Assembly (NCBI GenBank): GCA_015229095.1
Contig: JADGCE010000089.1
Location: 1 to 11,156, forward strand
DNA from: Magnetococcales bacterium
GTDB lineage: Bacteria > Pseudomonadota > Magnetococcia > Magnetococcales > Magnetaquicoccaceae
Reading direction: 5' to 3'
DNA: 11,156 nucleotides
The notes under the pieces are model-generated. The model searched no databases, was not told the DNA's origin, and was given only the letters and a program-made list of their open reading frames with translations. How positions within the stretch are numbered: the stretch's first letter is position 1; each line of letters opens with the position of its first letter. The position numbers were made by a program, and so were the translations under genes. Positions 1-7,002 of this stretch are shown here, one piece after another.

Positions 1-3000
1 TGGCAGGGTCCAGGGACGGAGTCCCTGGTGGGGGTCGGGGGCGAAGCCCCCGTTGCGGGCGAAACGATGATCGAGGCCGTCTGCACAGAGTCCTCCGGCA
101 CCGGCAATTGCGTGGTGGTCGGCGCCTCTCCGGCCAGGGAGCGCGACGACAAGATACCCGCACCGGCTGGCCGCTTCTGCAAAATTTCCGCCCGAATCCG
201 ATCCATGAAGGGGCTCTCATAACCCGCCTCCAGCAGCAGCACCAACAGGGGGCCACTGGTACGATAGATCTTGCCCGGAAAAAGTGTACGTTGGTCATCG
301 GAAAGCACCATGCCGTGCACAATGGTGCCGTCAACCAACCCGGCGGGCAACGCCTCTACCGCCAGACAACACCCTTTGGCACTGACATCACGGGTCACCC
401 CCACCAGCGTCATGGTCCCATCCAGGCTCTGCACCTGCATGGCACAGCGCACCGCCACCCGCTCCACCTGCCGACGGTCACCCGTCTCTCCCAGAAAGGG
501 CGCGGCCTGCTCCCCCTCACCCGCACGGCGTTGGGCCGCCTTCTGCTTCAAAAAGCGGGTCACGGCCACCTTGGAGCGACGATCCACCGACGGGGGCAGG
601 GAGATCCGATCAAAAATGCCGTGCAGTTGTTCCAGGATGTGGTCGGCCTGCTCCAGCAGGGTGGGGAGGGTGGCATGGGCCGGGATCTCCTCCATGTGGC
701 CCGCATGCCATTGGCTTAACCCCTCCAGGGTGACCAGAATCCCCTCCACCGCCAGCAGGGCCTGATCCACAGCGGGTTGCTGTTCCCGGATCATCTGCAG
801 CAACTCCATCGGGGGAATCGGTTTTTTGAGCAGATCCCACTCCCAGAGGCTCATATCCAGCACCACCCGTTTGGCCTGGGCACAGCGGGCAAGAATTTTT
901 TCCGCCAGCACCGTCTCCGGGGACTCCTGGGGAGCCGGCGTGGCTGCAGGGGAGGGGGGAAGCGGGGCGGTGGTGGGTGCGGGTGGGGATGGCACCTCGG
1001 CAGCCGGCACCTCGGTAGCCGGCACCTCGGTGGCAGGCGCCCCGGTGGCGGGCGGTTCCGACCCGTCGGGGCTGCTCTCCGCCGAGGGGGATGCCGGCAC
1101 GGCGGGCTCGGATGACGGGGGCTCTGGCGGCCAAGCGAGCAGGGGAGAGCGGGGTTGCACCTCCACCAGGGCGGCGGTCAAACCGACGCTGTCGCGTTTG
1201 TCTTCCAGAAAATCCAGGGCATTTTTCAGAAAATACCGCAACATGATGGCCTGTTTTTCCAGTTCCCGCGCCAGTTCCATGCCCGCAGTGCCCAGCAGGC
1301 AATCTTTCATGTCCAGGGTATGGATGCGCGCCCGCAGGGCCTCCACCTGCAGGGAGACTGTGCGGAAAAAGAGCCGGTTTTCTTCCAGAAAATCAAATTT
1401 TTTCTGCTCATTTTTCCGGACGGGGAGGGAAAAAGCGCGGAACTCCTCATCCTTGCTGGCGATATCCTGCACCAGCAGCAGGGCGTGATCCAGCAGATTC
1501 AGGGCATTGGTGGTGATGCGATCCACCATGCTCAGTTGATAAATGGCGGTATCCAACCGTTTATAGATGGCCGCCATGCGGCTTTCCAGCGTCTGGACGT
1601 AGACGATCAGACTGAAGGCTTGATTTTTCGTGCTGTTGCGCCGGATCAGGTCGATGATCGCCCCCAAACCGGTTGTGCTCCCCTCTGTTCCTGAGAGTGG
1701 GGGCTCGCTGCCGGTATCCCACAATTCCAGCAAACAGCGCTCGATGATTTCCAAATCCTCTTTGATTTCAGAGAGGCCCAGGGCAGCTTCGATGCGACTG
1801 CGGTTTTGCAGGGGAGCCAGGGCGGCATGGATGGGGCTCAAATATTCCCGGCGAATGCGCGTCAAGGTGAAGATCAGGGTATCCTGCCCCTCCACCAGAT
1901 CCTTGGTCAGCGCATAGGCCCTGGTCAACCGGAAGACCCATTTTTCGATCCGCCGTTCCAACTGCAGCTCCGGCATATCACGGCGCAGATAGATCCCGGC
2001 GAGCTCCTCGATACCCGACTGTTCGACAATGGTCTGCACCATCTGTTCGCTGATTTGAATCCCCTGAAACTGGGAGAGCCCCAACAGCTCCACCAACCCC
2101 CGTTCCATCTGCGCATATTCCGTTTGCAATTCGGGGATGCGCAACGAGACGGCCAGCAGCGTGCCGTTGGGTATCCGGGCCAGGGTGGCCGCCATGGGTT
2201 GCAACAGGGTCTCCTGGATGACAAACAGGCGGGCCCGCAAAAAGTGCCGCAAACTGGGGATGAATGCCTGCAACTGCTCGATATGGTTCCGGGATTGCTG
2301 TTGTGACAAAAGCAGGGCACGGATCTGGTTGATGCGGGTCAGCGGAAAGGTGGGGTTGGGGGGCACGACAGGTTTCCAGAAAAGCCAATAGCACCCGCTG
2401 CGCAGCATCCGCACCACCTGGGCAAGGCCGCTTTTGACCCATAACCCGCGCAGGGCAGAGTCTGCCTCCGGTTGCGGGGGAGCCGGTGGGGGAAACGGTC
2501 CATAGCGCCGCTTGGCCTCTTCAAAGGCCTGCTCATTCTGCTTCATCCGGGTATGGATTTTGGTAAACAGGTCATCAAAATGGTCGACGCCGATCCGCAC
2601 GGGCTCCAACAGACCCGGAAAGATGGCATTCAAGAGTTGGGGGGCATAGGTTTTGGGATCCCGTCCGCAGCGGCTGACGGCGACCTGCCGGGCATTGTAC
2701 CCCTCAACATATTCGATCCGGCTCCCCTTGAAGAGGCCCAAAAACCAAAAACGGCTTTTCTCCCACCAGTCCCGATGTTCGGGATCCTTGACCCTCGGCT
2801 CCACCTGCTCCAAAAAAACGTTGTAGCGGTCGTGGAACAGATGATCCTTGGGGGTGGGGAGTCTGGGCAGCAGGGCCAAAACATCCGAGCGCACCAGAAA
2901 GCGGTGCAGGGCGCGCACATAGCCCTCTTCCCACGCGGTGAACCGCTGAATATTTTCATCGAGAAAATGGCGATCCCGCCGCCCCCAGCGGGCCACCATG

Positions 3001-4793
3001 GCCGTGTAGAGGATGGGGTCGGACAGATCCATGAAAACAGCCAAAAAGAGGATGAAAAAGAGAAAAATGCCCCCCAGGAACACCCCGTACCGACCCAGCA
3101 TGATCTCCTTCAACTCCGCGAGGGTGCGCCGTTCGGCCATGGGAATGCTGCCCTGTTTCAACCGCTCCAGGGCATCCAGTCGGGGAATGCCGATCTGCAC
3201 GTCAATGGTATAGGTGTTGTTGGCCGGGGTGCCGATTTTATCCACCTCCCGCAGCAGGGCGATATGGCCCTCCGCCAGTTGGTTGATGGCCTGGGCCGCC
3301 TCGGCAAAGGCGCGCTTGTTCTCCTCCAGGTGGCCGACAACGATCTGCACCCCCGCATTGACATGATAGGGTTCCAGTTTGAACAGGGTGACCAGCTCCT
3401 CCAGGGAATACTCCCCCAGGGTCATCCGGCGGGAGAGGGCGGCCATTTCGCTCTGCGCGGCGGCCTCGCTGTGCCGAAAGGCCTCGTCATAACGGGCGAG
3501 AATCTGCTGCATCTTGTCCGCCATACTGCGTTGCAGATCCAGCGGGGCCCGTTTCAGCATGAGATCGATCTGGCCCACCAGGGGGGTGCTTTTGTAGACC
3601 TTGGCCACATCGTTTTTGCCGGGGATATAGCCACCCTCAATGATAAACTTTTTGGCCCAATAACGGGGGCCGGCGCTGGCCACCCCGCTGGAGGCCGCTC
3701 CGGCCATTTCATCCTCTGGAATTTTTTGCAGTTGCAGGAGGGCTGCCGCCACCTTTTTGTGCAAGGCGGCATGGAGATCCCGCAGCGAGGCCGGGTTGTC
3801 GCTGTTGGGTTGGCCGGCCTCTCCCAGGGCATTGCCGACCTGTTGCTCGATGTGCCGCCATTGATGGGCCAAATCTTCTGTTTTCGTGACCAGCAGGACG
3901 ATGCCGTCATAGTTGGTCCAGATGGAGATCATGGTCAGAAAGGCGGCGATGACCACCCAGCGGGGGTGGTGTCGCCAAGCCTGATACACGCCTCGCAAAA
4001 TCTGGCCGGCCTCGGCGGTTCCCAGAAACAGACGGCTCTTGTAGTCGAGAATCACGGAGGAGAGGGCAAAACCGACCCCCAGGGAAAAGGCGATCCGGGC
4101 CGACTCGTGGGCGCTGCCCGACAAACCCGCGCCGAACCAGGCGATAAATTCCGGCAATTGCACCAGATCCGCCACCCCCTTGGCGGTGGTCAGGGTCGAA
4201 CCGACAAAGAGCAGCAATCCCACCAGCAATTTGCCCAGAGAGCCGACCTTGCCCAGACTTTCCAGCCATTTTTGCCGCAGGCTGGTCACGGAGCGGTCAC
4301 TGCTCCAGATGTGTCGATAGGAGCGGGAGACGGTGATGGGGCGGGGCAGGTTGTCGGAGAGGGTCTGCTGGGTGGCGACAAAGGCATTCTGCAGGGCCGT
4401 CCGGCTGATGCGATAGAAGAGACCGGCCAGACCATAGAAGGGATTTTCCTCCAGCATGGCCTCCTTGCCCCGCTGCAGACCCGTGCGAAACTCGTGCAGC
4501 TGCCGGGTAACCGACCGGGCGCCGCGACGGCTGCTCTCCGTGCCCTGGGCCTCTTCCAGGAGGGCCGCCCGCAGTTTGTCCACCGCCTTTTGGGCGGCGG
4601 CCACCTCCTCCGGGTCGGCATAGAGCTCCAGCGGCTTTTTGCCGCCCCACTCCTCCCGGCCTCCCTGTCCCGGTCGGGGAAGGAGCTGCAGGGGCGTCCC
4701 CGGGGCAACCCCCGGCGCAAAACAGCGTTCCACCAGGGAACCGTAGCGGATGAAGAGCGGGTTGTCCCGCCGTATGGTAGAGGATTCGGTCAT
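1..4793 (-). CDS. Giant membrane protein with C-terminal PilZ domain (3' end outside window)
   Basis: An open frame runs from the ATG at 4793-4791 to position 1 with no stop (1597 codons), so the C-terminus lies outside the window. Hydrophobic segments at about residues 188-204, 235-250, 279-302 and 569-590 predict an inner-membrane protein. The region between the third and fourth is helical and charged. Residues 590-1210 are long, mostly helical and Arg/Glu/Leu-rich, and I recognise no family there. A Pro/Ala/Ser-rich linker spans about 1213-1295 and a further helical stretch 1296-1435. A PilZ domain follows at about 1436-1530, with the c-di-GMP motifs RxxxR (Arg1441, Arg1445) and DxSxxG (Asp1469, Ser1471, Gly1474) both intact. 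The tail after PilZ is low-complexity. The PilZ call is strong from the motifs; the role of the rest is unknown. It is probably a c-di-GMP-responsive membrane effector, in the same direction as the FHA gene upstream. AAAGAG lies six bases before the ATG as a possible ribosome binding site. Confidence 0.88.
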   Translation of the reverse strand, partial: MTESSTIRRDNPLFIRYGSLVERCFAPGVAPGTPLQLLPRPGQGGREEWGGKKPLELYADPEEVAAAQKAVDKLRAALLEEAQGTESSRRGARSVTRQLHEFRTGLQRGKEAMLEENPFYGLAGLFYRISRTALQNAFVATQQTLSDNLPRPITVSRSYRHIWSSDRSVTSLRQKWLESLGKVGSLGKLLVGLLLFVGSTLTTAKGVADLVQLPEFIAWFGAGLSGSAHESARIAFSLGVGFALSSVILDYKSRLFLGTAEAGQILRGVYQAWRHHPRWVVIAAFLTMISIWTNYDGIVLLVTKTEDLAHQWRHIEQQVGNALGEAGQPNSDNPASLRDLHAALHKKVAAALLQLQKIPEDEMAGAASSGVASAGPRYWAKKFIIEGGYIPGKNDVAKVYKSTPLVGQIDLMLKRAPLDLQRSMADKMQQILARYDEAFRHSEAAAQSEMAALSRRMTLGEYSLEELVTLFKLEPYHVNAGVQIVVGHLEENKRAFAEAAQAINQLAEGHIALLREVDKIGTPANNTYTIDVQIGIPRLDALERLKQGSIPMAERRTLAELKEIMLGRYGVFLGGIFLFFILFLAVFMDLSDPILYTAMVARWGRRDRHFLDENIQRFTAWEEGYVRALHRFLVRSDVLALLPRLPTPKDHLFHDRYNVFLEQVEPRVKDPEHRDWWEKSRFWFLGLFKGSRIEYVEGYNARQVAVSRCGRDPKTYAPQLLNAIFPGLLEPVRIGVDHFDDLFTKIHTRMKQNEQAFEEAKRRYGPFPPPAPPQPEADSALRGLWVKSGLAQVVRMLRSGCYWLFWKPVVPPNPTFPLTRINQIRALLLSQQQSRNHIEQLQAFIPSLRHFLRARLFVIQETLLQPMAATLARIPNGTLLAVSLRIPELQTEYAQMERGLVELLGLSQFQGIQISEQMVQTIVEQSGIEELAGIYLRRDMPELQLERRIEKWVFRLTRAYALTKDLVEGQDTLIFTLTRIRREYLSPIHAALAPLQNRSRIEAALGLSEIKEDLEIIERCLLELWDTGSEPPLSGTEGSTTGLGAIIDLIRRNSTKNQAFSLIVYVQTLESRMAAIYKRLDTAIYQLSMVDRITTNALNLLDHALLLVQDIASKDEEFRAFSLPVRKNEQKKFDFLEENRLFFRTVSLQVEALRARIHTLDMKDCLLGTAGMELARELEKQAIMLRYFLKNALDFLEDKRDSVGLTAALVEVQPRSPLLAWPPEPPSSEPAVPASPSAESSPDGSEPPATGAPATEVPATEVPAAEVPSPPAPTTAPLPPSPAATPAPQESPETVLAEKILARCAQAKRVVLDMSLWEWDLLKKPIPPMELLQMIREQQPAVDQALLAVEGILVTLEGLSQWHAGHMEEIPAHATLPTLLEQADHILEQLHGIFDRISLPPSVDRRSKVAVTRFLKQKAAQRRAGEGEQAAPFLGETGDRRQVERVAVRCAMQVQSLDGTMTLVGVTRDVSAKGCCLAVEALPAGLVDGTIVHGMVLSDDQRTLFPGKIYRTSGPLLVLLLEAGYESPFMDRIRAEILQKRPAGAGILSSRSLAGEAPTTTQLPVPEDSVQTASIIVSPATGASPPTPTRDSVPGPC
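10..52. repeat. Double-hairpin REP-like element, inside the PilZ gene frame
   Basis: Two adjacent perfect inverted repeats lie here. The first, at 10-28, has an 8-bp stem CCAGGGAC/GTCCCTGG and a GGA loop. The second, at 36-52, has a 7-bp stem CGGGGGC/GCCCCCG and a GAA loop. Seven bases separate them. Paired GC-rich hairpins with GAA-type loops are a familiar dispersed repeat in GC-rich alphaproteobacteria and magnetotactic cocci; membership of such a family here is inferred. The minus-strand frame of the PilZ gene reads straight through it and encodes a Pro/Thr/Ser-rich tail. Confidence 0.7.
991..1050 (-). repeat. Four 15-bp tandem repeats in the Pro-rich linker of the PilZ protein
   Basis: Units start at 991, 1006, 1021 and 1036 on the plus strand, with core GGCACCTCGGYAGCC. 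The first three are nearly identical and the last is degenerate. In the protein they encode a repeating Ala-Thr-Glu-Val-Pro pentapeptide, at about residues 1249-1268, within a longer Pro/Ala/Ser-rich linker. The repeats keep the frame, so gain or loss of a unit would only change linker length between the helical body and the PilZ end. Confidence 0.85.
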
Positions 4794-4914
4794 CCCTTGC
4801 TCTTTAAGTCGATGAAAAAAACGGTGGCAAGCCGATGCTACAAGGCAAAAATCACGCCACAACCCCACACAACGCCCCCCCGGCCACGGCTTGACTGACC
4901 GGCACCGCTCCCCC
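4794..4914 (-). other. Intergenic spacer between FHA and PilZ genes
   Basis: This 121-base gap holds no gene. Read on the minus strand it has a run of seven T following a short imperfect stem, and a weak promoter-like pair (TTGTGG, 16 bases, TAGCAT). Neither is convincing. The genes could form one operon, or the PilZ gene could have its own weak promoter here. Confidence 0.3.
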
Positions 4915-5640
4915 TTACGGATCGGCCTGTCCGTTGGCCTGAAATTCCAGGAGCACCCCCTGGATGGCGATCTGACTGCCCTGCACCAGGGGTTTTTGGG
5001 TAATCAACTTGCGATTATCCAACAGCACCCCCGGTTCGGAAGGAGAGATGGAATAGCCCGCCCCCCGATGGTGGATCACGGCGGCCACCGCCGGGGCATT
5101 GGCGGCGGTCAAACGGACATCGGCATAGGTGGCCGAACCGATGAGGGTGGCCTCTGCGGTCAGGAGATAACGGTTGCTGGCCAGGGAGCCCGCTTTCACC
5201 AGCAACGCGCCGGGATTGGCAATGGGGTGGGGCACCGGGTTGTACACCATGGTGGCCCCCTCCCCCGGAATCTCCCACTCCATGGTGGAACGCAAGAAGG
5301 TATCGGAATCCTGACCGCTTTTGGGGGCGGCGGCGATGGCCATGGCCAAGGCATCATCCTCGACAAACAGCAGCGTGTGCTTGCCGACCAGCACCGTATC
5401 GCCATCGCGCAACGTCTGCTCCGTCACCCGCACCCCGTTGATGAAGGTGCCATTGCTGCTGTTCAAATCCCGCAGGAGAAAGGTGCCCCCCACCCGGACA
5501 ATCTCCGCATGACGACGGGAAACGGCCAGATTTTCGATGGGAATATCATTGTTGGGGGTGCGCCCGATGCTGCTGGTCTCCTTCTGCAAGGTGACCTGTT
5601 GGCGCACCAAATCCTTGAATTTGACAATAACCTTTGCCAT
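4915..5640 (-). CDS. FHA-domain protein, with a second degenerate FHA-like domain
   Basis: The protein has 241 residues, no signal peptide and no membrane segment, so it is probably cytoplasmic. Residues about 1-95 are a canonical FHA (phospho-threonine peptide-binding) domain: GR at 26-27, SRRH at 41-44 and the NSSNGTFING loop at 60-69 are all present. After a linker (about 96-150), residues 155-235 repeat the FHA rhythm: an LIGS strand at 167-169 with Asp174 in the place of the NDI motif, an AVIHHRGAGYSI strand at 187-198, an LLDNRKL turn at 206-212 and a GSQIAI strand at 221-226. The binding residues of the first copy are missing in this second copy. The start is supported by GGGGAG about ten bases upstream. 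The gene is upstream of and co-directional with the PilZ membrane protein gene (121-base gap), so the two may be co-transcribed. The cognate Ser/Thr kinase is not in the window. The first domain is certain; the second is inferred from pattern. Confidence 0.93.
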   Translation of the reverse strand: MAKVIVKFKDLVRQQVTLQKETSSIGRTPNNDIPIENLAVSRRHAEIVRVGGTFLLRDLNSSNGTFINGVRVTEQTLRDGDTVLVGKHTLLFVEDDALAMAIAAAPKSGQDSDTFLRSTMEWEIPGEGATMVYNPVPHPIANPGALLVKAGSLASNRYLLTAEATLIGSATYADVRLTAANAPAVAAVIHHRGAGYSISPSEPGVLLDNRKLITQKPLVQGSQIAIQGVLLEFQANGQADP

Positions 5641-5708
5641 GGCTTGCTGACTCCCCTGTTGGAATAGGGCACCAAGGAGGGATCTCCCATCCTCCGCGTG
5701 ATCTGTTG

Positions 5709-5738
5709 ACTATAGCAGAACGGCAGGCTGTGGGAAAA
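5709..5738 (-). promoter_or_regulatory. Possible promoter for the FHA-PilZ block
   Basis: On the minus strand the hexamer TATAGT (5714-5709) matches the sigma-70 -10 consensus at five of six positions. A weak -35-like TTTTCC lies 18 bases upstream (5738-5733). It would give a leader of about 60 bases before the FHA start at 5640. The -10 is good and the -35 is poor. Confidence 0.35.
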
Positions 5739-5801
5739 GAGATGTATTGATATTCAGATGCAAGAGGTCTGATCTGCGGGGGATGCCGACCAAAGATACC
5801 C

Positions 5802-5830
5802 TTGCCACGGCGGCGCAAACCCCTTAACCT
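5802..5830 (+). promoter_or_regulatory. Possible promoter for the kinase pair
   Basis: TTGCCA (5802-5807) matches the sigma-70 -35 consensus at five of six positions. It is followed after exactly 17 bases by TAACCT (5825-5830), which keeps only the TA and final T of the -10. The implied leader before the ATG at 5872 is about 35 bases and contains the AGAGGGG ribosome binding site. An alternative sigma factor cannot be excluded. Confidence 0.33.
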
Positions 5831-5871
5831 GCATCAAAGATTGTTGCAACACGGGAGAGGGGAAAACGTCC

Positions 5872-6996
5872 ATGGAGAGCCCCACGGAAAAACCAAAAAT
5901 TTTGATTGTGGATGACATGCCCGCCAATCTGAGGGTGCTGAATGCCATCCTGATGGAGAGTTGCACGCTTTTCGTCACCAGCAACAGCCTCAAGGCCCTG
6001 GAGAAGGCACGCACCCATCGCCCCGATTTGATCCTGTTGGACATCATGATGCCGGAGATGGATGGTTATGCGGTGTGTCAACAACTCAAGGAAGAGGCGG
6101 AGACCCGTGACATTCCCATCATGTTTATCACGGCGATGACGGGGGAGGAGGACGAAATCCGGGGATTTGAGGTCGGCGCGGTGGATTATATTTCCAAGCC
6201 GTTCAAACCGACCGTTGTCCTGGCCAGGGTCAAAACCCACCTGGCCCTGCGCGCCATGCAGAAGGCCTTGCAGGAGCAGAATGCCGCCCTGCTGGAGGCG
6301 GACCGGTTGAAAGCGGATGTGGAGCGCATCATGCGCCACGATCTGAAAGCGCCGATTACCAGCATGGTCGGTTGTGCCGACCTGATCTTGACCGCATCGA
6401 CCTGGTCACTGCCACCGGATCTGCGCAGGTTTGTGCAGATGATCCATGACGCCGGACGTAACGCCCTGCACATGGTCAGCCTCTCCCTGGATCTGTACAA
6501 GATGGAGCAGGGTCGCTATCCGTTGGAACCCACCCTCGTCGATCTTGTCCCCCTCCTGACCCGGTTGATTCAGGAAAACGTCACCGAGATCCGCAACAAG
6601 GAGATGGCCATCCACACCCGGTTGGAGGGGCAACCGCTGGCAGAAGGGGAGCGTTTTGTCGTGTTTGGAGAGGAAATTTTGTGTTATTCGCTCTTTTCCA
6701 ACCTGTTCAAAAACGCCCTGGAGGCCGCGCCTGCCCATACCCCCCTCCTCCTCTCCCTGGAACGCCAGCAGGGCGAAGCCCGCATTGCCATCCACAACGC
6801 GGGGGCGGTGCCGGCTGAGATTCAGCACCGTTTTTTTGAAAAATATGTCACATCCGGAAAGAGAGCCGGCACCGGGTTGGGTACCTATTCGGCCCGTCTG
6901 ATGACGGAGGTGCAAAAAGGGCGCATCGGCATGGAAAGTTCGGAAGAGCACGGCACCACCGTGACCGTCCACCTGCCCCTCCTGCCCGATCTGTAA
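5872..6996 (+). CDS. Receiver-histidine kinase (REC-HisKA-HATPase), soluble
   Basis: The protein has 374 residues and no membrane helices. Residues 8-125 form a complete receiver: acidic pair Asp14/Asp15, phospho-accepting Asp57 in LLDIMMPEMDG, Thr87 and Lys109-Pro110. A short helical linker (125-150) leads to HisKA with RHDLKAP, catalytic His156. The HATPase domain (about 225-371) has the N-box SNLFKNALEAA (Asn277, Asn281) and the nucleotide lid GTGLGTYSA (333-341). In the usual DxGxG position it reads HNAG, so Asn309 replaces the adenine-contacting Asp; I recall this as a variation seen in related kinases. With a receiver in front of the kinase, its activity is probably set by phosphorylation of Asp57, plausibly by the neighbouring phosphorelay. 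A good ribosome binding site (AGAGGGG, nine bases before the ATG) fixes the start. It is the first gene of a two-gene operon, with only six bases before the next start. Confidence 0.95.
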   Translation: MESPTEKPKILIVDDMPANLRVLNAILMESCTLFVTSNSLKALEKARTHRPDLILLDIMMPEMDGYAVCQQLKEEAETRDIPIMFITAMTGEEDEIRGFEVGAVDYISKPFKPTVVLARVKTHLALRAMQKALQEQNAALLEADRLKADVERIMRHDLKAPITSMVGCADLILTASTWSLPPDLRRFVQMIHDAGRNALHMVSLSLDLYKMEQGRYPLEPTLVDLVPLLTRLIQENVTEIRNKEMAIHTRLEGQPLAEGERFVVFGEEILCYSLFSNLFKNALEAAPAHTPLLLSLERQQGEARIAIHNAGAVPAEIQHRFFEKYVTSGKRAGTGLGTYSARLMTEVQKGRIGMESSEEHGTTVTVHLPLLPDL

Positions 6997-7002
6997 AAAG
7001 CC

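Larger units (their letters stand above)
5641..5871. other. Divergent intergenic region between the two signalling blocks
   Basis: These 231 bases lie between the starts of two divergent gene blocks and so must hold control signals for both. The part around 5735-5760 is noticeably AT-richer than the genes. A near-palindrome at 5676-5695 (GGAGGGAT against ATCCTCC around a CTCC centre) lies in the leader of the FHA gene and could affect its transcript. No small gene or RNA is apparent. Confidence 0.5.

Noticed and set aside
4800..4850. T-run on the minus strand after the FHA gene as an intrinsic terminator
   Set aside because: The stem before the T-run is only about three base pairs, so it does not support a terminator.
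2472..4898. 808-codon plus-strand open frame opposite the PilZ gene
   Set aside because: Its translation is rich in Gly, Gln, His and Pro with no domain motifs, as expected for the complement of a GC-rich gene. The opposite strand has membrane helices, a PilZ domain and normal codon bias in one continuous frame.
4891..5667. 258-codon plus-strand open frame opposite the FHA gene
   Set aside because: The minus strand encodes a textbook FHA domain with a ribosome binding site; the plus frame is a complement artefact.
5706..5711. TTGACT as a plus-strand -35 element
   Set aside because: No acceptable -10 hexamer is found 16-18 bases downstream; the same bases overlap a better minus-strand -10.
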